DNA of 64,000 nt from Caulobacteraceae bacterium (lineage in GTDB: Bacteria; Pseudomonadota; Alphaproteobacteria; Caulobacterales; Caulobacteraceae): contig JAIBAU010000007.1 of NCBI GenBank assembly GCA_019695035.1, forward strand, positions 1-64,000, read 5' to 3'. A model generated the notes under the pieces. The model was not told where the DNA came from. It was given only the letters and a program-made list of their open reading frames with translations, and ran no database searches. Below, piece by piece: positions 8,523 to 18,470 of the stretch (position 1 is the stretch's first letter; every line of letters begins with the position of its first letter). A program made the translations under genes and the position numbers.

Positions 8523-10463
8523 GTGAGCGAGTCCGTGGTGATCCCCGTAGCGCAGGAATGGCGCGATCGCGCCCTGATGACCGCCGCGGGCTACGCTGCC
8601 GCGCTTGAGCGGGTGGAGCGCGACCCCGAAGGCTTCTGGCGCGAGGTGGCGGGACGGCTGGACTGGATCAAGCCCTTCACGCGCGTGAAGGACGTCAATT
8701 TCGACAAGGCCGATTTCCGTTTGAGCTGGTTCTCCGACGGGGTGCTGAACGTTTCCGCCAACTGCATCGACCGGCACCTGCCGCATCGCGCCGACGAGGT
8801 CGCCATCATCTGGGAGCCGGACGATCCGGCGGAAGACGCCAGGAAGATCACCTACCGCGAGCTGCACCGCGAGGTGTGCCGCATGGCCAACGTACTCAAG
8901 GCCAGCGGCGTCTCGAAGGGCGATCGCGTGACCATCTACCTGCCCATGATCCCGGAGGCGGCCTACGCCATGCTCGCCTGCTCGCGCATCGGGGCGATCC
9001 ACTCTGTGGTGTTCGGCGGCTTCTCGCCCGACAGCCTCGCCGGCCGCATCCAGGACTGCGATTCCGAGCTGGTCATCACGGCGGACGAGGGCCTGCGCGG
9101 CGGCAAGCCGGTGCCGCTGAAACGGAACGTCGACCTCGCCCTGCTGCAGTGCCCCGGGGTGAAGAAGGTGCTGGTGGTCGAGCGCACCGGCGCCAGGTGG
9201 CTGGATCACGGCGGCCGCGACGTCGCCTACGCTGACGAGGCCGCCAAGGTTTCCGACGATTGCCCGCCCGAACCGATGGGGGCGGAAGACCCACTGTTCA
9301 TTCTTTACACCTCCGGCTCGACAGGAAAGCCGAAGGGCGTGCTGCACACCACCGGCGGCTATCTGACCTGGGCCAGCTACACCCACGAGCTGGTGTTCGA
9401 TTACCGACCGGGGCAGATCTATTGGTGCACGGCCGACGTGGGGTGGGTGACGGGCCACAGCTACATCGTCTACGGGCCGCTCGCCAATGCGGCCACGACG
9501 GTGATGTTCGAGGGGGTGCCGAACTGGCCCAGCGCATCGCGCTGTTGGGAGGTCATCGACCGCCATCAGATCGAGATCTTCTACACTGCCCCTACCGCCA
9601 TCCGCGCCCTGATGCGCGAGGGCGACGAACCGGTGAAGCGGACCTCGCGGCGGTCGCTGAGGCTGCTGGGTTCGGTCGGGGAGCCGATCAACCCGGAGGC
9701 CTGGCTCTGGTACTGGCGGGTGGTGGGCGAAGAGCGGTGCCCCATCGTGGACACCTGGTGGCAGACCGAGACCGGCGCCTGCCTGATCTCGCCGCTCCCC
9801 GGCGCCACGGATCTGAAGCCGGGCTCGGCGACCCGGCCGCTCCCAGGCGTGAAGCCCCAGCTTGTGGACGGCGAGGGCAAGGTGCTGGAGGGCGCCATCA
9901 GCGGCAATCTGGTGCTGACCGACGCATGGCCCGGGATGATGCGGACGGTCTACGGCGACCACCAGCGCTTCCTGGACACCTACTTCTCGACCTATCCCGG
10001 CAAGTACTTCACCGGAGACGGCTGCCGCCGCGATGCGGACGGCTACTACTGGATCACCGGTCGAGTGGACGACGTGCTCAACGTCTCGGGCCACCGCATC
10101 GGCACGGCCGAGGTGGAATCCGCGCTGGTCGGTCACTCCGGCGTGGCCGAGGCGGCGGTGGTCGGCTACCCCCACGACCTCAAGGGTCAGGGCGTCTGGT
10201 GCTACGTCACCTTGCAAAAGGGCGTGGAGGCCTCGGATGCGCTGAAGAAGGAGTTGCGCGACTGGGTGGGCGAGGAGATCGGCCCTATCGCCAAGCCCGA
10301 CGTCATCCAGTGGGCGCCGGGCCTGCCCAAGACCCGCTCCGGCAAGATCATGCGCCGGATCCTGCGCAAGATCGCCGAGGGCGACGTCTCGAACCTGGGC
10401 GACACCTCGACCCTGGCCGACCCCGCGGTGGTGGACGATCTCGTGAAGAACCGTGGGGGATAG
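8523..10463 (+). CDS. acs: Acetyl-CoA synthetase (AMP-forming)
   Basis: A 646-residue ANL-superfamily enzyme making acetyl-CoA from acetate, ATP and CoA via acetyl-AMP. GTG 8523 is preceded by GGGAGG at a good distance; an in-frame ATG at 8493 lacks this. Motifs in order are the P-loop [11 protein letters not shown] (near 265), [11 protein letters not shown] (near 415), the hinge region [19 protein letters not shown] (near 510) and the C-terminal [11 protein letters not shown], whose lysine is the usual acetylation target. Full length. It stands alone between the creatininase spacer and the pilus operon. Confidence 0.98.
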   Translation: MSESVVIPVAQEWRDRALMTAAGYAAALERVERDPEGFWREVAGRLDWIKPFTRVKDVNFDKADFRLSWFSDGVLNVSANCIDRHLPHRADEVAIIWEPDDPAEDARKITYRELHREVCRMANVLKASGVSKGDRVTIYLPMIPEAAYAMLACSRIGAIHSVVFGGFSPDSLAGRIQDCDSELVITADEGLRGGKPVPLKRNVDLALLQCPGVKKVLVVERTGARWLDHGGRDVAYADEAAKVSDDCPPEPMGAEDPLFILYTSGSTGKPKGVLHTTGGYLTWASYTHELVFDYRPGQIYWCTADVGWVTGHSYIVYGPLANAATTVMFEGVPNWPSASRCWEVIDRHQIEIFYTAPTAIRALMREGDEPVKRTSRRSLRLLGSVGEPINPEAWLWYWRVVGEERCPIVDTWWQTETGACLISPLPGATDLKPGSATRPLPGVKPQLVDGEGKVLEGAISGNLVLTDAWPGMMRTVYGDHQRFLDTYFSTYPGKYFTGDGCRRDADGYYWITGRVDDVLNVSGHRIGTAEVESALVGHSGVAEAAVVGYPHDLKGQGVWCYVTLQKGVEASDALKKELRDWVGEEIGPIAKPDVIQWAPGLPKTRSGKIMRRILRKIAEGDVSNLGDTSTLADPAVVDDLVKNRGG

Positions 10464-10563
10464 CCGGTGGCGCGTCAGCGCCGGGCGGTCGCCGTCTCAA
10501 CGCGAAATTTACCGTGCAGGGTCTAAAGCCTGCGGCCACACGTCGCGCGCGGAAAGCCTCGCC

Positions 10564-11079
10564 ATGGATATCGTCTCGCTGCTGATCCTAAGCCTGTTCC
10601 CTGCGCTCGTGATCGTCGGCGCCCTCTCCGACATCACCACCATGACGATCCCCAACTGGATCTCCCTGGCCCTGATCGGCCTGTTCTTCCCGGTCGCGTT
10701 CGCCGCCCACCTGAGCGTGGGCGAGGTCGCGGCCAACGTCGGCGTGGGCGTTGTGGCGCTGCTCATCGGCATGGTCATGTTCGCGCTGCGCTGGGTTGGC
10801 GGCGGGGACGCGAAGATGCTGGCCGCCGCGGCCCTGTGGCTCGGCCTCCCGGGCGTGCCGTCCTACCTGCTCTGGGTCACCGTCTCCGGCGGGCTGTTTG
10901 CAGTGTTCCTGATGCAGGCGCGGGCCTTCGGCCAGCCCTACGCCCTGCGCGCGCCTGCCTGGGTGGGCAAGCTGCTGCAGCCGAAGGGGGACATCCCCTA
11001 TGGGGTCGCGCTCTGCGCCGGAGCGCTGGCGGCTTTCCCGCAGAGCGCCCTGATGGCCGGATTGCTCGGAAACTCCTGA
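10564..11079 (+). CDS. cpaA: Prepilin peptidase CpaA (A24 family)
   Basis: A 171-residue inner-membrane aspartic protease that cleaves the leader of Flp-type prepilins. The two catalytic aspartates are visible: Asp23 in LSDITTMTIPN and Asp82 in GGGDAK. There are about five hydrophobic segments and no methylase domain, as usual for the short CpaA/TadV type. It is the first gene of the cpa/tad cluster here. In Caulobacter the major pilin gene pilA normally precedes it; here acs lies upstream and no pilin frame is seen in the 100-base gap. Confidence 0.93.
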   Translation: MDIVSLLILSLFPALVIVGALSDITTMTIPNWISLALIGLFFPVAFAAHLSVGEVAANVGVGVVALLIGMVMFALRWVGGGDAKMLAAAALWLGLPGVPSYLLWVTVSGGLFAVFLMQARAFGQPYALRAPAWVGKLLQPKGDIPYGVALCAGALAAFPQSALMAGLLGNS

Positions 11080-11098
11080 GGTTTCGCGCTCCGGTCGT

Positions 11099-11114
11099 TT
11101 AGGCAGGCGTTAAC
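11099..11114 (+). promoter_or_regulatory. Possible CtrA-like box upstream of cpaB
   Basis: TTAG, seven bases, TTAAC lies in the 118-base gap between cpaA and cpaB, close to the CtrA consensus TTAA-N7-TTAAC with one mismatch. CtrA is known to control the pilus genes in Caulobacter. The match is short and found by eye, so this is a hypothesis only. Confidence 0.3.
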
Positions 11115-11197
11115 ACCCTCGCTTCACTCTGCGGAGTGAGCGCAGTCCGTGTGAAAACCAGCCGAAGGCTGGCGGGCTCGCTGGGGGAGACCCGGGA

Positions 11198-12151
11198 ATG
11201 AAGCCCGTTCGGATCATAGTGCTGGCGGTGGCGGCCCTTGCGGCCGTCGGGCTGGCCCTGCTGGTCAGGGGTATGGTCGCTGGCAAGCCGACCTCCCAGG
11301 CCAATGCCGCCGCGCCTATCGCGCAACCCGTTGCAAGACCCATGGCCCGCGTGCTGGTGGCCAAGCGCGACCTGAAGATCGGCGACCGCCTGACCGCCAA
11401 CGACCTGGACTGGCAGGAGTGGCCGGTCGAGGCGGTGAACGCAGCCTACGTCACTGACGGTTCGCCAACCCCGGCGACACCCGCGCCCGCGGCTCCGACC
11501 AAGGACGGCAAGCCGACGGCGGCGGCCACGGCCGCCGCGGCTCACGCCGCGCGAGCGGTCGAGGATCTCTCCGGCGCCGGGCCCAAGGCCAATTTCGTCG
11601 GCGCTGTGGTGCGCGAGCCGTTCCTCGCGGGCGAGCCGATCGTCGAGCGCAAGCTGGTCCATGCCGGCGAGAGCGGCTACCTCGCGGTGGTCCTGCAGCC
11701 GGGCAAGCGCGCGATGTCCGTGGCGGTGACCGTTGAGACGGGCGCCGGCGGGTTCATCCTGCCGGGCGATCGCGTCGACGTGATCCTCGCAGCCCAGGTC
11801 AACAGCGATCGCGAAACCGAGGGCACGCCCAGCAAGGCCTACACGTCGGCCACAGTGCTGCGGAACATCAAGGTCCTGGCCATTGACCAGGCCACCAAGC
11901 CGGAAAACGGCGCCAACACCGTCGTCGGCGCGACCGCCACCCTGGAGGTGGGACCGCGGGAGGCCGAAGCCCTGGCCCTGGCCAAGTCGCTCGGCGATCT
12001 GTCGCTGACGTTGCGCTCCTACGCCGACGCCCAGCAGCCCTCGGGACTCGGCGATGACGTCCTCAGCACGCAGCGCGCCGCAGCCGTCGGCGGCGCGGCA
12101 GGCGGGGTACGCGTGTTCCGCAACGGCCAGGCTTCGGGAGCGGGGAACTGA
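11198..12151 (+). CDS. cpaB: Flp pilus assembly protein CpaB (RcpC)
   Basis: A 317-residue periplasmic pilus assembly factor. One N-terminal membrane anchor (about residues 4-27) leads into a SAF-type domain (ARVLVAKRDLKIGDRLTANDLDW near residue 48) and a RcpC/CpaB segment with GFILPGDRVDVIL near 183. An Ala/Pro/Lys-rich insert (about 88-115) splits the SAF domain. The C-terminus is Gly/Ala-rich. CpaB works with the CpaC secretin. A GGGGGAGA ribosome site precedes ATG 11198; the gene ends two bases before cpaC. Confidence 0.93.
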   Translation: MKPVRIIVLAVAALAAVGLALLVRGMVAGKPTSQANAAAPIAQPVARPMARVLVAKRDLKIGDRLTANDLDWQEWPVEAVNAAYVTDGSPTPATPAPAAPTKDGKPTAAATAAAAHAARAVEDLSGAGPKANFVGAVVREPFLAGEPIVERKLVHAGESGYLAVVLQPGKRAMSVAVTVETGAGGFILPGDRVDVILAAQVNSDRETEGTPSKAYTSATVLRNIKVLAIDQATKPENGANTVVGATATLEVGPREAEALALAKSLGDLSLTLRSYADAQQPSGLGDDVLSTQRAAAVGGAAGGVRVFRNGQASGAGN

Positions 12152-12153
12152 CC

Positions 12154-13590
12154 ATGAACCACACCCTCTCCAAGCTCCGTCGCTTCGCGGCCGCCGTCTT
12201 CGTCGGCGGCCTCACCTTCGCCGCGCCGCTGCTGGCGCCTGACGCGGCGTTCGCCCAGTCGAGCGTCCGCGTCGAACTCGGCGGCGCCGGCGCGGCGTCG
12301 CAGAACCTTTCCCTGCCGCGCGGCCAGTCCGCCATCGTCGAACTGCCGGTCGACGCCCGCGATGTGCTGGTGTCCAATCCGGCCGTGGCCGACGCCGTGC
12401 TGCGCACGCCTCGACGGATCTATGTGCTGGGGGTCGCTCCGGGCTCCACTGACGCCGTGTTCTTCGATGCCGCGGGACGCCAGATCCTTTCGCTTTCCAT
12501 CCGCGTCGACCAGTCGACACGCGCGCTGGACGAGACCATCCGCCGCGTCGCGCCGACCAGCCAGGTCGTTGTGGAGGCGGTCAACGACGGCTTGATCCTG
12601 ACGGGCACGGTGGCCAGCGCCAGCGACTCCGCCAACATCGAGAGGATCGCCCAGCGCTTCGTCGAGAAGCCTGACCAGGTGGTCAACATGCTGGCGATCC
12701 GCGGCGGTCAGCAGGTGATGCTGAAGGTCCAGGTCGTGGAGATGCAGCGCAACGTCATCAAGCAGCTCGGCGTCAACACCAACCTGGTCGTCAATCAGAT
12801 CAGCGACGGCCGCTGGCTGCTCAGCAACAGCCCGACCTTCGCCGTCAACGGCAACTTCCTCGGCAATTTCGTGGGCGGCTACCAGCAACAGCAGCCGGTC
12901 CCCGGCAACGGCGTCAACGAGGCCGAAGCCCTGCTCCAGGCGTTCGAGCGGGTGGGCATTGTCCGCACCCTGGCCGAACCCAACCTCACTGCGGTGTCGG
13001 GCGAAAGCGGCAAGTTCCTCGCCGGCGGCGAGTTCCCGGTGCCCGTGGGTCGCGACAACAACGGCCAGATCACCATCGAATTCAAACCCTACGGCGTCGG
13101 CCTCGGCTACCTGCCGGTGGTGCTCTCCGAGGGTCGGATCTCGATCAAGGTGTCTACCGAAGTCAGCGAGCTCACCTCGGAAGGGGCGCTGCAGATCGCC
13201 GGCCTGAACATCCCGGGCCTCTCGGTGCGCCGGGCCGAGACCACGGTCGAGATGTCCTCCGGCCAGACCCTGATGATCGCCGGCCTGCTCAAACAGCAGA
13301 CCAAGGAGAACATCGACGCCTTGCCGGGCATGACCAACCTGCCTGTGCTGGGCGCCCTGTTCCGCTCGCGCGACTACCTGTCGGGCGAGACCGAGCTGGT
13401 GATCCTCATCACGCCCTACCTGGTCGAAGGCACGAGCCCCAACCGGATGCAGACGCCGGTCGACGGCCTGCAGATCGCCTCGGACGTCGAGAGCACCCTG
13501 ATGGGCCGCCTCAACCGCGCCACCAACGGCCAGTCCGCCCAGACCCCCCGCCAGCCCTACCAGGGCCCGGTCGGCTACGTGATCGAGTAG
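12154..13590 (+). CDS. cpaC: Outer-membrane secretin CpaC (RcpA)
   Basis: A 478-residue secretin forming the outer-membrane pore of the Flp pilus. A signal peptide ends near the AFAQ at residues 31-34. A pilus/secretin N-domain (about 40-115) is followed by a BON-like segment (VVVEAVNDGLILTGTV) and then the C-terminal secretin domain, with AGGEFPVPVG near 290 and ELVILITPYLVE near 420. It sits directly after cpaB and eleven bases before cpaD, as in other tad loci. Confidence 0.95.
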   Translation: MNHTLSKLRRFAAAVFVGGLTFAAPLLAPDAAFAQSSVRVELGGAGAASQNLSLPRGQSAIVELPVDARDVLVSNPAVADAVLRTPRRIYVLGVAPGSTDAVFFDAAGRQILSLSIRVDQSTRALDETIRRVAPTSQVVVEAVNDGLILTGTVASASDSANIERIAQRFVEKPDQVVNMLAIRGGQQVMLKVQVVEMQRNVIKQLGVNTNLVVNQISDGRWLLSNSPTFAVNGNFLGNFVGGYQQQQPVPGNGVNEAEALLQAFERVGIVRTLAEPNLTAVSGESGKFLAGGEFPVPVGRDNNGQITIEFKPYGVGLGYLPVVLSEGRISIKVSTEVSELTSEGALQIAGLNIPGLSVRRAETTVEMSSGQTLMIAGLLKQQTKENIDALPGMTNLPVLGALFRSRDYLSGETELVILITPYLVEGTSPNRMQTPVDGLQIASDVESTLMGRLNRATNGQSAQTPRQPYQGPVGYVIE

Positions 13591-13601
13591 GAGCCCGCCC
13601 G

Positions 13602-14249
13602 ATGACCTCCGCGACCAAGCTCGTCTCCGTCCTCGCCCTGGCTTCCGCGCTCGCCGCCTGCGCCAGCACCGGCCAGGGCCTGTCCACCGCCGAGACCCCA
13701 ACCTCGCAGTACCGTCTGGAGGCGCGGCCCGACCTGCAGGAGGTGGCCCTGGCGCCGCGCGCCGACGGTCTCAGCCAGGCCCAGCGGGCCGCACTCGGCG
13801 ACATTGCGCTTCGCGCCAACGGCGCTCCCATCGTGGTGCGCGCGCCGGCCGGCGGCGACGCCGTCTCGACGCGCTCGGCGTTCAACGCCAAGGAGGCCCT
13901 CATGGGCATGGGCGCGCGGGACGTGCGCCTGGCCAGCTACGACGCCGCGCCGGGCGCGCCGATCCTGGTCGGCTTCACCGGCTACGCCGCCGTGGTCCCT
14001 GACTGTGGGCGCTGGGACAACCTCACGGCCACCGGATCCAACCAGGTCCATTCCAACTTCGGTTGCGCAGTCACGGCCAACATGGCCGCGCAGATCGCCA
14101 ACCCGGCCGACATCGCCAACCCGCAGCCGATGGACCCGACCGACGCCCAGCGCCGGTCGACCGTCATGGACAGGTACCGCAAGGGCGAACTGACCGCGGC
14201 GCAGCACGACCAGAACTCGTCGGGCGCGGTGTCGCGCGTCGTGCCTTAA
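13602..14249 (+). CDS. cpaD: Pilus assembly lipoprotein CpaD
   Basis: A 215-residue outer-membrane lipoprotein of the tad system. The signal peptide ends in a lipobox, ALAAC, with Cys20 as the acylated residue. The body contains the family segment VPDCGRWDNL and a conserved NFGCAVTANMAAQIANPADI stretch in which two cysteines could pair. CpaD is proposed to help the CpaC secretin assemble. It is co-oriented with cpaC and cpaE. Confidence 0.93.
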   Translation: MTSATKLVSVLALASALAACASTGQGLSTAETPTSQYRLEARPDLQEVALAPRADGLSQAQRAALGDIALRANGAPIVVRAPAGGDAVSTRSAFNAKEALMGMGARDVRLASYDAAPGAPILVGFTGYAAVVPDCGRWDNLTATGSNQVHSNFGCAVTANMAAQIANPADIANPQPMDPTDAQRRSTVMDRYRKGELTAAQHDQNSSGAVSRVVP

Positions 14250-14271
14250 CCAGAGTGCAAGGCCGAGATTG

Positions 14272-15831
14272 ATGAACAGGGCAGCCAGGATGTCGGATCC
14301 ATCGTTCGACGATGACGGATTCCAGACTGACGACGCCTTCCAGGCGGACGATGATCTGGACTTTCCCGCGCCCGGCGGCTTCAACCGGCCGTTCGAGGAC
14401 ACCCCTGCTCCGCCGCTTCCCGATCCGCTGGGGTCGTCGCCGCAGGGTTATGGGCAGGAGGCTCATGCGCCTGCCCCGCCGCAGCCGGCGCCGGTCGAGC
14501 GCCTGCCGGTGGTGCAGGGTCATCCCGACCCGCTGAGCTTCACGCCGCAGCAGAGCTTCAACCCGGTCGGCGACCTGATGGCGGGCGCTCAGTCGGCCCT
14601 TGGCGAAATCTCGGTTCCGCGGATCGGCATCCACGTCTTCGGAGAACGGCCCGACACCCTCGACGCCGCCACCCGCGCGTCGCAGGACCGGCGCCTGTCG
14701 CGCGCCACCACCCTGGTCCGCATGGGCGGCCTCCCCGCCGCCATCGAGGCCTACCAGCACGAACCGACGCCCGCCCTCGTGATCGTCGAGTCGAGCGCGC
14801 CCGCGGCCCACATGATCCACGACCTCGACCAGCTGGCCCAGGTCTGCGACCCGGGGACCAAGGTGGTCGTCATCGGCGCCGCCAACGACATCATGCTGTA
14901 CCGCGAGCTGATGCGGCGCGGCGTCAGCGAATACCTGGTCGCCCCGCTCAATCCGCTCCAGCTGATCAGCGCCATCGGCGGCCTGTTCAACGATCCTTCC
15001 GCCCCCTTCGTGGGCCGCTCCATCGCCTTCGTCGGCGCTCGCGGCGGGGTCGGCTCCTCGACCGTGGCGCACAACACGGCCTTCGCCATCTCCGACCGCA
15101 TGGCTTCGGAGACGGTGATCGTCGACCTCGACCTGCCCTTTGGCACCGCCGGCCTCGACTTCAACCAGGACCCGCTGACGGGCGTCGCCGACGCCCTGAC
15201 CCAGCCTGACCGCCTGGATCCCGTCCTCATGGACCGGATGATGGTGCGCTGCTCGGACAAGCTGTCGCTGTTCGCCGCCCCGGCGTCGCTGGACACCGAC
15301 TGGGACATCGGGCCGGAGGCTTTCGAGGAGGTGGTGCAGAAGATCCGCACGACCGCCCCCTTCATGGTGCTCGACCTGCCGCACTCGTGGAACGCCTGGA
15401 TGCGCACCATGCTCATCTCGGCGGACGAGGTGGTCGTGGTGGCCACGCCGGACCTGGCGTCGCTGCGCAACGCAAAGAACATGATCGACCTGGCCAAGGC
15501 CGCCCGGCCCAACGACGCGCCGCCACGGCTGGTGCTGAACCAGGTGGGCGTTCCGGGCCGCCCGGAAATTCCGCTCAAGGATTTCGCCAACGCCATGGGC
15601 GTGGCGCCGACCCTGGTCCTGCCCTTCGATCCCAAGCTGTTCGGCCAGGCGTCCAACAATGGCCAGATGGTCAACGAGGTGCAGGCCAAGTCCAAGGCGG
15701 CCGAAGGCTTCAACTACCTCGCCCAGATCCTGGCCAAGCGGGACTTGCCCGCGCTGCCGGCGCCCACGGCCGCCCGTCCCGCCCCCGCGAAGAAGGCCTC
15801 GTTCCTCTCGAGTCTGTTCAGGAAGAAGTAG
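14272..15831 (+). CDS. cpaE: CpaE, receiver-like/ParA-like pilus localisation ATPase
   Basis: About 519 residues. A Pro/Asp-rich N-terminus (1-110) precedes a response-regulator-like domain (about 120-240) and a MinD/ParA-type ATPase domain whose P-loop appears as GARGGVGSST near residue 255, the degenerate form usual in CpaE. In Caulobacter CpaE localises the pilus machine to a pole. The start is uncertain: ATG 14272, TTG 14269 and ATG 14290 are all in frame and none has a strong ribosome site. Confidence 0.92.
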   Translation: MNRAARMSDPSFDDDGFQTDDAFQADDDLDFPAPGGFNRPFEDTPAPPLPDPLGSSPQGYGQEAHAPAPPQPAPVERLPVVQGHPDPLSFTPQQSFNPVGDLMAGAQSALGEISVPRIGIHVFGERPDTLDAATRASQDRRLSRATTLVRMGGLPAAIEAYQHEPTPALVIVESSAPAAHMIHDLDQLAQVCDPGTKVVVIGAANDIMLYRELMRRGVSEYLVAPLNPLQLISAIGGLFNDPSAPFVGRSIAFVGARGGVGSSTVAHNTAFAISDRMASETVIVDLDLPFGTAGLDFNQDPLTGVADALTQPDRLDPVLMDRMMVRCSDKLSLFAAPASLDTDWDIGPEAFEEVVQKIRTTAPFMVLDLPHSWNAWMRTMLISADEVVVVATPDLASLRNAKNMIDLAKAARPNDAPPRLVLNQVGVPGRPEIPLKDFANAMGVAPTLVLPFDPKLFGQASNNGQMVNEVQAKSKAAEGFNYLAQILAKRDLPALPAPTAARPAPAKKASFLSSLFRKK

Positions 15832-15840
15832 GGCGTATCG

Positions 15841-17484
15841 GTGTTCGGCAAGCGCGGATCAGGAGACGGACCACCGCCGGCGGGCTTCGGCCAGGCCGGG
15901 GTGAACCGCGCCGCGCAGGCGCGGCCTGCGGCCCCGTCCTCCGGCCTGTCCTCCGGCCCGTCCCTCGACCAGACTTTTGATGCGCGCGAGACCCCCGCCG
16001 ACGCCGCCTCGCGGGTCGACGCCCTGGCCGAAAAGCCGCAGCCTCGGCCCGAGCCCGCCGAACGCGCGCCGTCCCCGGCCTCGGATCGCATCAGTGCGGC
16101 CAATGGCGAGGCGCCCCGTCCGCGCGCCGCCGGCGCCAAGGCAGGCGGCAAGTCCGGCTTCGACCAGATCCGCCAGGCCCAGGCGCCGGTCACCGAGATC
16201 GTCCGCGAGCAGTCGGACTACTACCACGCCACCAAGACCACGATCTTCAACGCCCTGCTCAACACCATCGACCTGGCCCAGCTGGCGCAGCTGGACCCCA
16301 AGGCGGCGGCCGAGGAGATCCGCGACATCGTCGCCGAACTGGTGGCGATCAAGAACGTCTCCATGTCCGTGGCTGAGCAGGAGAACCTGGTCCAGGACAT
16401 CATCAACGACGTCCTCGGCTACGGCCCGCTGGAGCCGTTGCTGGCCCGCGACGACATCGCCGACATCATGGTCAACGGCGCCGGCCGCGTCTTCATCGAA
16501 GTCGGCGGCAAGGTGCAGCTGACCAACGTCCGCTTCCGCGACAACAGCCAGCTGATGAATATCTGCCAGCGCATCGTGTCGCAGGTCGGAAGGCGCGTCG
16601 ACGAATCTTCGCCGATCTGTGACGCCCGCCTCCCGGACGGTTCGCGCGTCAACGTCATCGGCCCGCCCCTGGCGCTCGACGGCCCCACCCTCACCATCCG
16701 CAAGTTCAAGCGCGACAAGCTGACCATGCGGAACCTGGTCGAGTGGGCGTCGATCAGCCCCGAGGGCGCGCGGGTGCTCGGCGTCATCGGCGCCAGCCGA
16801 TGCAATGTGCTGATCTCGGGCGGCACCGGCTCGGGCAAGACGACCCTCCTGAACTGCATGACCGCGTTCATCGACCCGACCGAACGCGTCATCACCTGCG
16901 AGGACGCCGCCGAGCTGCAACTGCAGCAGCCGCACGTGGTGCGTCTCGAAACGCGCCCGCCGAACCTCGAAGGCCAGGGCCAGATCACCATGCGCGATCT
17001 GGTCAAGAACTGCCTCCGCATGCGCCCCGAACGCATCATCGTCGGCGAAGTCCGCGGTCCCGAGGCGTTCGACCTGCTGCAGGCCATGAACACGGGCCAC
17101 GACGGCTCCATGGGCACGCTGCACGCCAACTCGCCCCGTGAGGCTATCAGCCGTCTGGAATCGATGATCACCATGGGCGGCTACGGCCTGCCGTCCAAGA
17201 CCATCCGCGAAATGATCGTCGGTTCGATCGACGTCATCATCCAGGCCGCCCGTCTGCGCGACGGCTCGCGCCGCATCACCCATGTGACGGAAGTGGTCGG
17301 TCTGGAAGGCGATGTGATCATCACCCAGGACCTGTTCGTCTACGAGATCACCGGCGAGGACAAGGACGGCCGCGTGGTGGGCCGCCACCGCTCGACCGGC
17401 ATCGCCCGCCCGCGTTTCTGGGACCGCGCGCGCTATTACGGGCTGGAGCGTGAACTCGCCGAAGCCCTCGACGCGGCGGAGTAA
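15841..17484 (+). CDS. cpaF: CpaF, pilus secretion ATPase
   Basis: A 547-residue PilT/VirB11-type ATPase (TadA) powering Flp pilus assembly. After a Pro/Ala-rich N-terminal extension (about 1-110) come an N-terminal domain and the ATPase core, with Walker A GGTGSGKTT at residues 327-335, and the Asp/His box region RIIVGEVRGPEAFDLLQAMNTG further on. GTG 15841 is nine bases after the cpaE stop. The gene is intact and in the expected position before tadB. Confidence 0.97.
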   Translation: MFGKRGSGDGPPPAGFGQAGVNRAAQARPAAPSSGLSSGPSLDQTFDARETPADAASRVDALAEKPQPRPEPAERAPSPASDRISAANGEAPRPRAAGAKAGGKSGFDQIRQAQAPVTEIVREQSDYYHATKTTIFNALLNTIDLAQLAQLDPKAAAEEIRDIVAELVAIKNVSMSVAEQENLVQDIINDVLGYGPLEPLLARDDIADIMVNGAGRVFIEVGGKVQLTNVRFRDNSQLMNICQRIVSQVGRRVDESSPICDARLPDGSRVNVIGPPLALDGPTLTIRKFKRDKLTMRNLVEWASISPEGARVLGVIGASRCNVLISGGTGSGKTTLLNCMTAFIDPTERVITCEDAAELQLQQPHVVRLETRPPNLEGQGQITMRDLVKNCLRMRPERIIVGEVRGPEAFDLLQAMNTGHDGSMGTLHANSPREAISRLESMITMGGYGLPSKTIREMIVGSIDVIIQAARLRDGSRRITHVTEVVGLEGDVIITQDLFVYEITGEDKDGRVVGRHRSTGIARPRFWDRARYYGLERELAEALDAAE

Positions 17485-17490
17485 GTCGCC

Positions 17491-18468
17491 ATGCTGACCA
17501 TCATCCTGATCGGCTTCCTGGGCTTCGTGACCATCGCCGGCCTGGGCTTCGCCTTTGTCGGCGGGGGCGATTCCGCCGAGACCGCGGTCAAGCGGGCCCG
17601 CGCCTTTACGGACACCGAGACCAAGCGCGCCAAGAGCAAGCCGACGCGGGAGGCTACGGCCGAAAGCCGTCGTCGCGAAATCGTCAACAAGCTCAAGGAC
17701 GCCGAAAAGCAGGAGCGCAAGGCGCGCATCACCCTGCGCAACCGGCTGCAACAGGCGGGCCTGTCCGGTGACGCCTCGAAGTTCTGGATCATCTCGGCGG
17801 TGATCGCCGTGGCGGTCGCAGGGTTCCTGCTGATGATCGGGCAAAAGCCGCTGGTGGCCCTCGGGGTCGCCTTCGCGGCCAGCTTCGGCCTGCCGCGCTG
17901 GGCCATCGCCTTCATGGCCGCGAGACGCACCAAGAAGTTCACCGAAGAGTTCGCCAACGCCGTCGACGTGATCATCCGCGGCATCAAGTCCGGCCTGCCC
18001 GTGCACGACTGTCTGAAGATCATCGGCCGCGAGAGCCCCGCGCCGCTTGGCCCGCTATTCCAGCGACTGGTCGAGAACGTGGGCATGGGGATGACGCTCG
18101 AGCAGGGGCTCGAGAAGATGTACGAGTCCATGCCGACGCCGGAGCTGCGCTTCTTCACCATCGTGGTCGGCATCCAGCAGAAGACCGGCGGCAACCTGGC
18201 CGAGGCGCTTAGCAACCTCACCGTGGTGCTGCGGGCGCGCAAGATGATGCGCGAGAAGATCAAGGCCCTGTCCTCCGAGGCGACCGCCTCGGCCGGCATC
18301 ATCGGTTCGCTGCCGCCCGGCGTGATGACCATCGTGTCGCTGACCACCCCGGCCTACATGGAGACCATGTTCACCGATCCTCGCGGCCACCTGATGCTGC
18401 TGGGAGGCGCGCTGTGGATGGCCACCGGCGTCTTCGTCATGAAGAAGATGATCTCGTTCAAGATCTGA
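17491..18468 (+). CDS. tadB: Pilus assembly inner-membrane protein TadB
   Basis: A 325-residue T2SSF-domain membrane platform protein. An N-terminal membrane helix (about 3-24) is followed by a basic cytoplasmic stretch, a pair of helices near 105-145, the T2SSF core with ITVVVGIQQKTGGNLAEAL-like sequence around 225-245, and C-terminal helices. It is paired with TadC, which begins two bases after its stop, and both are thought to anchor CpaF at the inner membrane. Confidence 0.95.
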   Translation: MLTIILIGFLGFVTIAGLGFAFVGGGDSAETAVKRARAFTDTETKRAKSKPTREATAESRRREIVNKLKDAEKQERKARITLRNRLQQAGLSGDASKFWIISAVIAVAVAGFLLMIGQKPLVALGVAFAASFGLPRWAIAFMAARRTKKFTEEFANAVDVIIRGIKSGLPVHDCLKIIGRESPAPLGPLFQRLVENVGMGMTLEQGLEKMYESMPTPELRFFTIVVGIQQKTGGNLAEALSNLTVVLRARKMMREKIKALSSEATASAGIIGSLPPGVMTIVSLTTPAYMETMFTDPRGHLMLLGGALWMATGVFVMKKMISFKI

Positions 18469-18470
18469 CC